Assembly: GCA_964550025.1 (NCBI GenBank)
Contig: CAZJYI010000008.1
Location: 62,001 to 126,000, forward strand
Direction: 5' to 3'
From: CAZJYI01 sp964550025
GTDB lineage: Bacteria; Verrucomicrobiota; Kiritimatiellia; UBA8416; CAYOBW01
Length of the DNA stretch: 64,000 bases
Of the stretch, positions 1 to 10,600 are shown piece by piece. The position numbers and the translations under genes are program-made. Below the pieces are notes generated by a model. The model saw only the letters and a list, made by a program, of their open reading frames with translations, did no database searches and was not told the DNA's origin. How positions within the stretch are numbered: position 1 is the first letter of the stretch; every line of letters begins with the position of its first letter.

Positions 1-643
1 TCGTCCGGTTGATCCGGCCTCACGATCCAGGCGTGATGAGGTCGGACCACTATCTCCACGTCCCCCAAGTTCGACCAGTTCTTCAACCGCCCCTTCGGAA
101 AACGGAGCTCGTTCCGGCTTCCTCCCTCCAATGGGATGAAACCGGCCGACCGCGCGCGAGGCAGCAGCCCTTCGTTGTCATAGAGCGTAAGGAAACGGCC
201 GGAAACACCCGCCGCCCGCACCTTGCCCCGCGCCTTCTTTGGCAGCCCCGGAAGCTCGCCGGACACTTTTCTCCAGCCCTCGATTCTGCGTCCGGAACTG
301 AACACCGGCTTCTCGCCGGGATAGGCCGCGTAGGTGACGGTCCGGTCGCCTTCTCCCGAATCCTCAAGGCCGAACAGGACCGTTTTCTCCAGCCGGTATG
401 TTCCCTCACGAATCAGGACAACGATGTCCGCCGATTTCCTTTTCTTCAGACCCCGAACCGCATCGCGAGCGCGTTCCAGCGTAGCAAACGGACCGTCGCC
501 CCCCCCGCGTCGGGATCGGGCAGCCTGCCCGACCAATCGTCGTTCCCCTTGGGGGACACGTAGAAATCAGCACTGCGTAATGCATCCGCAGCCACGGCCC
601 CGGCAGACGCAGCCAGCAGAAGAACAAGCGCCAACATCCTCAT
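1..643 (-). pseudogene. Secreted right-handed beta-helix protein, 5' part, frameshifted and running off the left edge
   Basis: Reading leftward from the ATG at 643, the product begins with a signal peptide (hydrophobic LALVLLLAASAGAVA) followed by FYVSPKGNDDWSGRLPDPDA, the usual opening of secreted right-handed parallel beta-helix (pectate-lyase-like) proteins. The frame then breaks in a run of eight C (499-506; eight G on the coding strand). With one extra G the reading continues as GPFATLERARDAVRGL, then VVLIREGTYRLEKTVLFG, to the window edge, which is the normal continuation of this family. The break is therefore either a homopolymer sequencing error, slippage-based phase variation or a real mutation. 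The C-terminal beta-helix lies outside the window. Alternative starts are at 655 and 637. The substrate is unknown; such proteins usually bind or cleave polysaccharides outside the cell. Confidence 0.7.
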
Positions 644-756
644 GTTCTCAATCATCGCCATTCGCCATGCGTTCTCTGCTGCAGAACTCTCATCGCCCAT
701 CGGGTCGAGCTCCTCGACACGGACTCCCTTGTGCCGCCTCATCAGGGTCGGCGCCC

Positions 757-783
757 GTAGGACGGGTTCGGAACCCGTCTCCC
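757..783 (+). repeat. GTAG-headed palindrome (REP-like)
   Basis: GTAG at 757-760 is followed by the perfect palindrome GACGGGTTCGGAACCCGTC and a short C tract. GTAG next to a hairpin is the architecture of REP elements mobilised by RAYT transposases. The element lies in the 550-bp gene-free stretch 656-1206, where I see no credible gene. Confidence 0.5.
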
Positions 784-968
784 CCAGCGCTTTTCATCTC
801 AACGGACCTGGTCGGTTTCTTCAAGGCCAAATGCAACAGGGTTTTGCACCGACAGCAGATCTGCAAAGCGAGACCTCCGTCCCAAAAGGAGCTGTCTGCG
901 TCCTACGGTGGACGTTCCGAGCTCACACCCTGTTCGGACGGGGTTCAGCGAGGAATGCACTCTCCCCA

Positions 969-1094
969 GTAGGTCCCATTTGTAATGGGACCACAGAGCA
1001 GAGACGATGCAGGCACGTGACACCTCGTCCTGAGCCGTACCTGTCTCATTCCTGGATCCCTGCGATCACGGGTCCCAGTGCAACTGGGACCTAC
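969..1094. repeat. Inverted pair of GTAG-palindromes (BIME-like), family A
   Basis: The palindrome starting GTAGGTCCCA at 969-992 is mirrored by a second copy ending TGGGACCTAC at 1071-1094, so the GTAG heads face outwards over 126 bp. The same arrangement occurs at 23935-24070, and a single copy lies at 28529-28552. This is a dispersed intergenic repeat, not a gene. Confidence 0.7.
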
Positions 1095-1206
1095 TTCTCA
1101 GCGACCATGGCATCCCAGGGGTCACTTAGGTGAGAGCGATTCGCGGCCAGCAAGCGCAGAGTCCGCCACGCCTCCCCCTATCGCGCTCCTACCCGGGTGG
1201 CACCGG

Positions 1207-2175
1207 TCACAACTCCTCCGCCAACCGCATCGCCTGGTGGGCGAGGGATTGCTGTTCGCCTTCGCTGAGGTCGTCTGGAGTCTTGTTGGTGAGCTGGAGA
1301 AGGACGGTGGCTACGAACTGGGCCTTCTCTGTGGGCTCCATCGTGGCCAGGTCGATGTCGTTGTCGGCGGCGACCCGGCGGAGGGCGGGGAGCAGTTGGG
1401 TTGGGTCCAGGGCGGCGTCATCGGCAGGAGCTTCGCCTTCCTCTTCGGCCACCTCGCCGCGTTCCAGGCGTTCGAGCAGGAGCAGGATCTCGGCGGCATC
1501 GTCGTAGTCGAGTTCGGGCGCCTGCCAGAGGGATGCGTCGCGGACGCCGTCAAGCAGACGCAGCAGTTGGCGGACCAGGGCTTGGAAGTGGACGTGCTCC
1601 TCGTATTCGGCGGCGAAGGACTGAAGTTCGGCCTTGAGCTGGGGGGTGCCATCGGGCTGGCGGGTGAGAAGGCGGAAGGTGGTGGCGCAAAGTATGTCGC
1701 CAGTGCCCTGGGTGATCTCCCAGCCCCGGGCGGCGCGCATCGGCGTAGGCGTAGATGGCGCGCTGACGCGCTTCGTCGGCGGCGGTCGTGTTGCCGGTGG
1801 CGGTTTCAAGATCGGCGAGGACGCTCCAGGCGTTCCACGGCATGGCGTTGGGGCCGAACCGGGCCTTGCATTCGATGGCACGCTCAAGTTCGCGGCGGGC
1901 TTCGTCGTGGCGGCTGAGCTGGATAAGGGTGGCCGCGAGGTTGTGGCGGTCTTGCCCCTCCATCCGGACGTCCCCTAGCTCCACATGGATGGCGGCGGCT
2001 TGCCGGTAGAAGAGCACGGCGTCTTCCAAGCGGCCGGGCATCCGGCTGTAGAGGTTGCCGAGTTGGCCGCGGGAGGAGGCTTCGTCCGACTTGAGCTTGG
2101 CATCCACCCTGATGGCCAGGGATTTGAGGTAGGCTTCTTCGGCGGCTTCGGGGGTGTCGGTTTTCTCGCGGCGCC
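1207..2175 (-). pseudogene. C-terminal fragment of a TPR protein (NB-ARC/CHAT-associated type), frameshifted
   Basis: Two overlapping minus-strand frames together read as the C-terminal end of a long TPR protein. From about 2175 come TPR-like helices (GNLYSRMPGRLEDAVLFYRQ, then HNLAATLIQLSRHDEARREL), the typical terminal sequence ARQRAIYAYADARR, and after a frameshift at about 1733-1738 a tail with LDYDDAAEILLLLERLERG and a helical end to 1207. Such tails close large TPR/NB-ARC or TPR/CHAT proteins. There is no start codon or N-terminal effector domain; the upstream edge abuts the FAD-oxidoreductase remnant. I read it as a decayed fragment brought in by rearrangement. Confidence 0.65.
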
Positions 2176-4226
2176 GCTCGACGCGTAGTAGTCCAGGGGT
2201 TGCACGTGGCCCTTGACACCTTCCTTGTTGAGCAGGCGGGACAGTGGCTGCGCCAGGGACTTGTCCTTGTTCAGGCGTAGCGCGAGGCAGATTGCTTTGT
2301 AGTGGGAAAGCAAGCTTTTGGCGGTGAGGGTGTCCAGCTTGCGAATCAAAGGCGGGCGCACCTCGGTGGTGAGGATGTAGTCGCCGATGACGCGCCTGCG
2401 GTCCCTCGTGTCGATAAGTTGCCCCATGTCGTAGGGGTTGCCGTTCGATTTGCCACCTGTCTTCCTGGCTGAGAGCAGGAAGTGCCAGCGGTCCAGCCCA
2501 TCGCAGTCGCTCACCATGGCGTAGGCCGTGTTGTTGTGACGCTGTCCGAGACTGCGGTCGGGATAGCCGGCGACCTGGACCGAGAGATCGCCCAATGCGG
2601 AGATGCTATAGTGGGTGTCGGCTCCGGCTGCCGCGGCCATGTCGGCGTTGCCGGTCCCGTCGATCACCACGTCCGCCAACACGACGCCACGGCCGAACGG
2701 CGTGGCCACGACGACGCCCGCGACCTTGTTGCCCTTCATCACGGCGCCGCATCCGAAGCTGCCGAACCAGATTTCGGCGTCGTTTTTCAACAGTTCCGCC
2801 CGCAGCCACTCGGCCTTCTTGATCGGCCACCAGTTGTTCTTCACGCCGAGCCCCCGGTCGATTTCGGCGGTGAAACCGTTACGCAACCCGTACCAGTAGT
2901 TGGCGATCATACCGGCCGTGCCGACGCCGCCGAGCTCGTCCAGGTACTCGAGGACCAGTGTTCTGGCGCCGGAGCGCGCGGCTCCCAGTGCGGCCGGTGC
3001 GCCAGAGGTGCCGCCTCCTACCACCACGACGTCCCAGCGGCCGAGGACGGGGAGATCGTTGTCGGGCAGCTTGAGTTGGGGAGAGTGGCGGAAGCGAAAG
3101 CTGGGCGCCGGCTCGGAGACTGCGACATCCCGACTACCGGCGGCGGGGGCGGCGGAGGCCCGCCGCGCTCCAGGGGCGTAATCAAGGCGGTTTCTGGTGG
3201 TATCCTTCTCAGCTTTCTTTGCCGCCTCGGAACCGATGCGTTGCCCGACCCGCGCGAAGCTGCACGGGGTTCGCCACCCGCCGGCGTAAGCACTCAGGAC
3301 ATACAGGATCTCGATGCCCGCCGGGCGGAACCCGCCCAAGGGACACTCGGCGGGGGAGTCCGGGCGGCTCACGACCGCCGGGATGATCGTATTGTCCGGT
3401 GTGTACAGGAGGTGCTCGGCCTGGTCGACCATGCGGGAATCGTAGACCAGGGTCCGAAGGTGGTTGAGGGCTCTGCTACGGGCGCGAAAGGTGTCGGAGT
3501 CGTGCTGAAGGGGCAGCGTGTACTCAAAAACCGGGTAACGCTTCGTCACCTTGCCCCACTTCTTTTTGCCCTTGTCCTCCATGCGCGCCTTGTGCGACGC
3601 ATCAAAGGACACTTCGGGCACCTGTCTGCCTCCAACTCCAGCCTGAAGCTCGCCACCCACAACGGTGAAGCGGCACTGTTTTGGGCCGGGTTTGAAGGGC
3701 TCGAACTTCGCCGCGCTCTGGCGGGTGAGCAGGGCATCGGGCGTGGCATCGATGATGACCTTGGCCCGGATCGCCTGCCTGCCGCTTCGACTTACGATGG
3801 TGAGTCCGCCGGGGGCGCCGCTTTTCGTCACCAGCAGTTCGGCGGGAAAAGTGCCGGTGAGAAACTGCACGTTGTGGTCCAGCAGTGCCTTGTCGAACGC
3901 GCGTTTCACTTCCAGCGGCGTCACCACCCGCTTGTCCTTGAACAGCTCCTTCGTGAGCGGCGTTCCGGGGGGGCGTCAGTATCGATCCAGAGTCTCTGGT
4001 AGGCGCAAAGGTCGTACCCGAGGTAGGGACGCGACTCAACCAACAGGACCGTGGCCCCCTGGTCGGCAGCGGCGCAAGCGGCTTCCACGCCGGCCAGCGA
4101 TCCGCCGGCCACTACCACGTCAACGTCGTATGCCAGTGGAAGCTCGCGGGCAGATTCGGTGACAAGCTGCCCCGATTCTGATGTCAGCACTGCGGACAAA
4201 GCAATGCCGGCCGCGATCAATCCCAT
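2176..4226 (-). pseudogene. Tandem-domain FAD-dependent oxidoreductase remnant
   Basis: A secreted flavoprotein with two Rossmann FAD motifs. The first (VDVVVAGGSLAGVEAA) follows a signal peptide; the second (WDVVVVGGGTSGAPAALGAA) lies near 3000-3050. Three lesions are visible. A frameshift falls in a run of seven G (3967-3973), between RLWIDTDAPP and the in-frame VVTPLEVKRAFDKALL. At about 2358-2370 the motif DRRRVIGDYILT jumps directly to PPLIRKLDTLTAKSLLSHYK, which in family members lies a few hundred residues further on in the C-terminal HEAT-like region. The 3' end stops after KEGVKGHVQPLDYY and runs into the TPR fragment. The start at 4226 follows GGAGG by 10 nt; 4247 is an alternative. 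Probably non-functional as drawn. Confidence 0.75.
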
Positions 4227-4477
4227 GTGAACCATTCCTCCATGCATAGGGACCTCACATTCTCGTCGTTCGCTCCGCTGTTTCTGTAGGCTATTCGAAA
4301 CATACAGCCCTCGCACCACGCATGCGAGGAACTAACAGCTTGAAATGAACAACCAGAAGGCTGAACATCCTCACGGCTACGGCTTTCTCGGGCAGGGGCG
4401 ACCGGAGCTTCGTCGCAAACCGATGGAACGGCCAGGATGGGTCACTCCCGGACAGACCGGGCTGATGGGAGGAGAAG

Positions 4478-7400
4478 ATGGAGCAGCGTTCAGGATTACC
4501 AGACGGAGCAATTCGCCAAAGTAGAGAATGGCTGCCGGCACGCCGGCGAGCGGCGGAATTGCGGCTGTTTGGAGCTCTGTGTTTTCCGTTTCTTCTTGCC
4601 GTTCTCTGTATAGCGATCTCCAGTCCCGCGGTCGGTAATACGAACGAGCTCGCGTTCGTCGAGGTGCTCAGGGACGGGATTGGCGGCGTGGACGGACTCG
4701 ACGCCCCCCGCTTGGTTGTGGTGAGCCCGAACGGCGATCACCTCTATGCTGCCGCCTCGGCGGACGATGCCGTGGTGGTTTTCAGCCGCAACCCGACCAA
4801 CGGCCGGCTCACGTCCGTCGAAGTGCTCCAAGACGGGGTCGGCGGCGTGGATGGGCTCGACGGAGCCTTCTCGGTCGCGGTGAGTCCGGACGGCGGCAAT
4901 GTCTATGCCGCCGGCAAGGATGACAATGCCGTAGCGGTATTCAGCCGCGACCCTGTCAGCGGGCAGCTCACGTTCCTTGAAGTGCACAGGACTGGGACAA
5001 ACGGGGTAAACGGGCTCAGCAATGCCCGTTCGCTGACGGTGAGCCCGGACGGCGCGCATCTCTATGCCGTCGGGACTCAGGATGATTCAGTGGCAGCCTT
5101 CAGGCGCAACCCGAGCACGGGTCGGCTTAGCTATATGGGAGTACGCAGAGACGGTGTCGGCGGTGTGGACGGCCTTGACGGCGTTCTGTCGGTTACGGTG
5201 AGCCCGGATGGAAACCACCTCTATGCCGGGGGGTATTTCGACGATGCGGTCGCGGTCTTCGGCCGCAACCCGACCAACGGGCGGCTCACCTTTGTCGAAG
5301 TACATAAAGACGGGGTCGGTGGCGTGGACGGGCTTGATGGCGCAAGCACCATTGCGGTGAGCCCGGACGGCGCGTACCTGTATGCCGTCGGCGGACTCGA
5401 CAATGCGGTAGCAATCTTCAGCCGCGACGCCGCAACTGGACAGCTCACGTTCATGGACGCGCTGGTGGACGGAGTTGACGGTATAGACGGGCTCGCCGGC
5501 GCCCGATCGGTTACGGTAAGCCCGGACGGTCATCGTCTCTATGTGGCGGCCGTGGATGACAACGCGGTGGCGGTCTTCAGTCGCGATGTTGAAACCGGCG
5601 GTCTCACCTTCATGGCGATGCTTCAAGACGGGGTCGACGGTGTAGATGGTCTTGAAGGCGCCTTCTCCGTCGCGATGAGCCCGAACGGACACCACCTCTA
5701 TGCCGCCGCTTTGGACGGTGATGCGGTGACGGTCCTCCGTCGCGGTTTGGCAGACTGGCAGCTCACGTTTGTCGAGGCGCTGAAGGATGGGGATGGTGTT
5801 GTCGATGGACTCCGTTCCGTCCGGTCGGTTGCGGTGAGCCCGGACGGCAACCATCTCTATGCCGCCAGCGCTGCTGAGGATATGGTAGTGGTGTTTCGCC
5901 GCGATGCCGCGACCGGACGACTCATGCTTGTTGAGCTGCTGCAAGACGGTGTGGACGGCGTGGACGGGCTGGACTATGCTTCGGCGGTTGCAGTGAGCCC
6001 GGACGGTGAGCACGTGTATGTTGTCAGCGCCGGTGACGCTGCCGTGGCGGTTTTCACCCGCAATCCACCCAACGGGCGACTCACGTTTGTCGAAGCGCTC
6101 AAAGACGGAGTTGGCGGTGTGACCGGCCTCGAGGATACCGACTCGGTCACGATGAGCCCGGACGGCGCGCACCTCTATGCCGCAGCGGCAAATGACAATT
6201 CGGTGGTGCTTTTTCGCCGTAATGCCGCCAACGGCCACCTCATCTTCATCGAGATGCTTCAAGACGGCGTCGGCGGCGTGGATGGGCTTGCGAGTGCGCG
6301 GGCGGTGGCGGTGAGTCCGGACGGTTCGCATCTTTATGCCGCGGGCGCCGGTGACGAGGCGGTGGCGGTTTTCGGCCGCAACCCGGTCAGCGGTCAGCTC
6401 ACGTTCATCGAAATGCTCCAGGATGGGGTTGGCGGGATGGACGGGCTCAGCAACGCCCAGGCGGTTGCGGTGAGCCCGGACGGCGCAAGCGTCTATGCCG
6501 TTGGCTCCGGTGACGATGCGGTGGCGGTCTTCACGCGCGACCCTGCCTCCGGACGGCTCACGTTTGTTGAGGCGCACAGAGACGGGATTGGCGGCGTGGA
6601 TGGCCTCGATGGCGCCTCCGCGGTTACGGTGAGTCCGGACGGCGCGCATGTCTACGCCACCGGGGCTCCTGATCATGCGGTGGCGGTTTTCGTCCGCGAT
6701 CCCGCGAGCGGACAGCTCACCTTCATCGAAGTGCTCAGGGACGGGGTTGGTGGCGTGAACGGACTGGCGGGCGCCCGGTCGGTTGCCGTGAGCCCGGACG
6801 GTGCAAGTGTCTATGTCGCCGGCTACGCGGAGCATGCGGTGGCGATCTTTAGCCGCGACCCCGTGACTGGACGGCTCACCTACGTGGAGAAGCTCCGGGA
6901 CGGCGTAGATGGCGTCGAGGGACTGAATTATGTCCAGTCGGTCGCGGTGAGCCCGGACGGCGCGCACGTCTATGCCGCCAGTTCCGGTGACGATGCGGTG
7001 GCGGTTTTTACCCGCGGTGCCGCCAGCGGGCGGCTCACCTTCAAGGAGGCGGTCAAAGACGGAGTGGGTGGGGTGGACGGGCTCGACGGCGCCCGCTCGG
7101 TTGCGGTGAGCCCGGACGGCGCAGACGTCTATGTCGCCAGTCTTGCTGACAATGCGGTGGCGGTTTTCAGCCGCCACTACGAGGACGCCGGTATTGATGG
7201 GGACACCGATGGCGATGGAATCCCCGACTGGTGGGAAATCCTGTACTACGGCGGGCCGACCAACGCCAATCCCACGGCCATCTGCTCAAACGATGTCAAC
7301 ATCGTCATAGAGGCCTACATTGCCGGGCTTGACCCGACCGATCCGAACGCGCGGTTCTCACTCTTGATTCTCGGGAACGAGCTCGCGTGGGGCGGGGTTT

Positions 7401-7558
7401 CCGGTCGGGTGTACGACGTCTGGTGGACGTCGAACCTGTTTGACGGTTTCCTTCCCCTGGAAACCAACATCCCGTGGACAACCGACAACTTTATCGACAC
7501 GTTCCACGGAATAGAGGACACGGGATACTATAGACTCCGAGTCAGAGTGTCTCCGTGA
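4478..7558 (+). CDS. Secreted beta-propeller repeat protein (16 x ~50 aa, lactonase/YVTN-like)
   Basis: Starts at an ATG after GGAGGAG, with a long positively charged N-terminus and a hydrophobic segment ending near SSPAVGNTNE, consistent with export. Residues ~60-900 hold sixteen ~50-residue repeats, each with a VSPDG-x-x-(L/V)YA core, an (A/V)VAVF strand, a GRLTF strand and a DGVGGVDGLDG loop. This matches the surface-propeller class (Lactonase/YVTN-like) and would give two or more propellers. The C-terminal ~100 residues contain DGDTDGDGIPDWWE and a short beta domain, a tail common on PVC-group secreted proteins. No catalytic residues are recognisable; a structural or binding role is likely. 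A convergent gene ends at 7629. Confidence 0.85.
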   Translation: MEQRSGLPDGAIRQSREWLPARRRAAELRLFGALCFPFLLAVLCIAISSPAVGNTNELAFVEVLRDGIGGVDGLDAPRLVVVSPNGDHLYAAASADDAVVVFSRNPTNGRLTSVEVLQDGVGGVDGLDGAFSVAVSPDGGNVYAAGKDDNAVAVFSRDPVSGQLTFLEVHRTGTNGVNGLSNARSLTVSPDGAHLYAVGTQDDSVAAFRRNPSTGRLSYMGVRRDGVGGVDGLDGVLSVTVSPDGNHLYAGGYFDDAVAVFGRNPTNGRLTFVEVHKDGVGGVDGLDGASTIAVSPDGAYLYAVGGLDNAVAIFSRDAATGQLTFMDALVDGVDGIDGLAGARSVTVSPDGHRLYVAAVDDNAVAVFSRDVETGGLTFMAMLQDGVDGVDGLEGAFSVAMSPNGHHLYAAALDGDAVTVLRRGLADWQLTFVEALKDGDGVVDGLRSVRSVAVSPDGNHLYAASAAEDMVVVFRRDAATGRLMLVELLQDGVDGVDGLDYASAVAVSPDGEHVYVVSAGDAAVAVFTRNPPNGRLTFVEALKDGVGGVTGLEDTDSVTMSPDGAHLYAAAANDNSVVLFRRNAANGHLIFIEMLQDGVGGVDGLASARAVAVSPDGSHLYAAGAGDEAVAVFGRNPVSGQLTFIEMLQDGVGGMDGLSNAQAVAVSPDGASVYAVGSGDDAVAVFTRDPASGRLTFVEAHRDGIGGVDGLDGASAVTVSPDGAHVYATGAPDHAVAVFVRDPASGQLTFIEVLRDGVGGVNGLAGARSVAVSPDGASVYVAGYAEHAVAIFSRDPVTGRLTYVEKLRDGVDGVEGLNYVQSVAVSPDGAHVYAASSGDDAVAVFTRGAASGRLTFKEAVKDGVGGVDGLDGARSVAVSPDGADVYVASLADNAVAVFSRHYEDAGIDGDTDGDGIPDWWEILYYGGPTNANPTAICSNDVNIVIEAYIAGLDPTDPNARFSLLILGNELAWGGVSGRVYDVWWTSNLFDGFLPLETNIPWTTDNFIDTFHGIEDTGYYRLRVRVSP
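4655..7185 (+). repeat. 150-bp tandem repeat array inside the propeller gene
   Basis: The 16 protein repeats are also visible in the DNA: GGTGAGCCCGGACGG recurs about every 150 bp with high identity between units. The array should be prone to copy-number change by recombination or misassembly. Confidence 0.8.
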
Positions 7559-7628
7559 TGCGGTGTGCACGAGGGGAAGAGGGCTCTTGTTGAGCCAGAA
7601 CAGGTATTCGCGGGCTTCTCCTTCGGGC

Positions 7629-10600
7629 TCACGGCGTCAGCCACGTCTGCGCTCGGAAGTTGAGAACGGGGGAGGGCGCCGAATTGGTGTAGATGACCGT
7701 GCTACCCGTTGCAGGCAGATTGGTCAGGCCGGGGACCGGTTGCCATATGCCGGTTCGCAGGTCGGTTGACTGCTGGAGAGCGTAGTACCTGGTCTTTCCA
7801 GTGTACCCCGTGCCCGTGGCTTCGAGTGTCGGCATGTGAACGATCGACGTGGAACCGGGAGCCCGTTCGATCAACACCGCGAACGCGCTGGAGGAATTGG
7901 TGGGATCGGTACCCGCCACGTACTCACACCAGTCCAGAACGCCGTCCAGGTCGGCGTCGGTCCGGCTGTTCGCGGCCAGGGGGCCGCCGAAGTGGTACGT
8001 TTCCCAGGTGTCGGGCATGCGGTCGCCATCGGAATCCCCCCCGACCACTTCGATTTCGGGAGCCCCGGTCGCCAACCGGTTCAGGTTGGGCTGCCGTAGC
8101 TGAAAATCGCCCACCGGTATGGTCTCCGGCCTGTAGAACGTTGCGATAAACGTCGCCTGGCCACTCGAAAACGTGAACACGCCGCCGCTATGCAGGGAAG
8201 GGACAAACACCCCGTCGGGCCCGGGGCCGGAAGCGATCTCAAACGGCAACGCGCTGAGAACCGTGTTCACGCCGGCATCGGCCACAAGGTTGCCGGCGTA
8301 GTCACGCGCTCTGACGAAGAAACCGAACGGGACACCGGACCGGACGGTCAACGGGAGGAGGGCCAGGGCAAAATGGTCGATCGTGCCGGCATTGGCCTGG
8401 AACGCAATTGTGTCGGAAGCGCCGTAGTCAGTGCTGACGCTCGCGCCGCCAGCCACGCCCAATGTGACCGTTTCGAGAACGTCATAGTAGACGGTGATTG
8501 CCGCGGATCCGGGGGTCATGTCAATCGCGGCGACGGCACCTGTGAGACGGCCTGACCCCGGTACTCCGGGGGCGGTGTAGGCGGCAACATCGACGGCCGG
8601 GTCGCCGGGAGTCGCATTGCCGTACCTGTCGAGTGCCAGGATCGAGACGCTCACCGGAGTCGGTGTTCCGTACCCCGGGTCCACCGATCCGTCCGCGTAG
8701 TGCGGGCCGGCCCCGGTCACGAGCGTCTGGTACTCCACGAGGTGGGCCGGTGACACGGTCAGCGCCGGTGTACCTGCGCTCGTAGCGGGAGGGACCTGGC
8801 TGTCGCTCACGAGGAACGAATCGGCGAGCAGTGATTCTGCGCGGTACAGAGTGGCGCCATATTCAGCCCGACCTGACGTGAAACCCGTGACTCGGGTGAA
8901 AAACGGTGCGTACGGTGTCCCGTTGTTGTCCGTGATGCTGTTCGGGCCTTCAAGCGTGAAGGCCAGCGCGGTGAGTTGCGCGTCGACGCCCGTGACCCTG
9001 TTGTTGACCTCGTCCCGGGCCGTGATGGTGGTGACGAACGGAGTGCCGGCCGTCGGATGCGCGGTCGACAGATCCAGCGTGTAGTGAACGACCGTTCGCG
9101 GCACGGCTGCGTACTGGATCACGGCGGCCCGGCCTGTCGCGGTGCCGTTCACGCCGTCATCGGCGTGGATCCGGATCTCCTGGGCAACGGCGTACGTGAT
9201 GTCGTAGAGCGTTACTTCGCCGGTCGAGGTGTCTATGGCCGTTGTGGTCCCGCCCAGCGCAGACGTGTTGGTGGGGCCGGACACGTGTGATACATGCAAG
9301 GCGACGTCCTGGCTTCCGGTCGTGTTGTTGCCGTAGGCGTCCAGTGGGGTCACGCGAAGGCTGATCGTGGACACGCCGTCGGCGGGAACGGCAAGCGGAT
9401 CGCCAATACGTTCAGTGGCGTATTGGCCGAGCGAGGCGGACTGGACCATCAGTGCGGGAGACGTGAGATTCTCCACCTCTGTCGTTGTCTCCTCGAAGAA
9501 CCATCCCCCCACCGGGATCGTCTCCTTGCGGAAGAACGTTGCGGTCAATGTTCCGGTTCCGCTGATGAACGACATGTCGTTGGCAAGTATGGGAACCTGT
9601 CCGTCAGGAGCATTGCCGGGGAGGTTGTCCGTGTCCCCGTGATTCTCACGGTCGAAGTCGAAGACGGCGGAATTGAGAATGGGGTCGATCCCGTCCACGG
9701 TATTGGCGAAGACGTCGCGTGCGGTGACTTTGATCGGAAACGGCTGCCCGGCGGTGACCGGTCCGGTGTACTGCGGGTCGTACGATGCAACGGTGGCCAG
9801 GACGTTCACGAAATCCACCGTTGCGGCCGGTGCAGTCGCGAGCGCGGTCGGGCTGTCCACCTCAATCCGAACGGTCAGCCCAACCCCGTACATGATGTCA
9901 AGCACGGCGCCTTCGGTGATTGCGGCGCTGGACAGGTCGATGTTCTGCCACGAACCGTCGAAGTAGCCGACGGTCTTGCCGGTCGCTGATGCGTCAACGG
10001 GGATGAGGTTGGCTCCGTTCTCGCCGTTGGTGATGTTGCCGAACGGATCGATCGGTTTGACGGTGACGTAGACGACCGTTGTCCGGTCGGCCGGTACGGG
10101 GCCGCCCGGTCCAACCTCCGTCATGTAGTGATCGATGTACGGACTGGCCGCGACATCGATCTGCATCGATCCATCGGTTTCCCGGTTGAGCTCGGCTTGC
10201 CGCACGAGAAACGAGTCGCCGGGAATCGACTCCTTCCTGTAGAGAGTCGACCGGAATGTAGCTGTCCCGTTGGTGAAGCTGAATGTGCCGCCGTTGGCCA
10301 GTTCCGGCACGTGTCCGCCTATGGGGCTCGGGCCGCCTGCGATCTCGAACGTCATCGTGCTGAGCAGGGCATTGACGTCTCCATCCGAGACGATGTTCCC
10401 GCCGAAATCACGGGGGGTCATCGTGAATGAGAACTCCGTTCCCGCGGTCACGGTCGGCGGGAGCCCGGTGATCGTGAAGTGATCAATAGTACCCGCGTTG
10501 GCCTGGAATACAACGACGTCGCAAGCATCGTAGTCAGTGGGAACGCTCGCGCCGCCAACCACGCGGAGCGTGATCGTTTCGAGGGCGTCATAGTAGACGG

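Noticed and set aside
2482..4002. 506-codon plus-strand open frame opposite the FAD oxidoreductase remnant
   Set aside because: The minus strand carries clear Rossmann motifs; the plus frame reads as low-complexity shadow sequence.
5087..7177. 696-codon open frame antisense to the propeller gene
   Set aside because: It mirrors the codon pattern of the repeats, has no signal peptide, ribosome site or family match, and vanishes outside the repeats.
4655..7185. CRISPR-like periodicity from the 150-bp repeats
   Set aside because: The periodicity is the coding repeat of the propeller protein.
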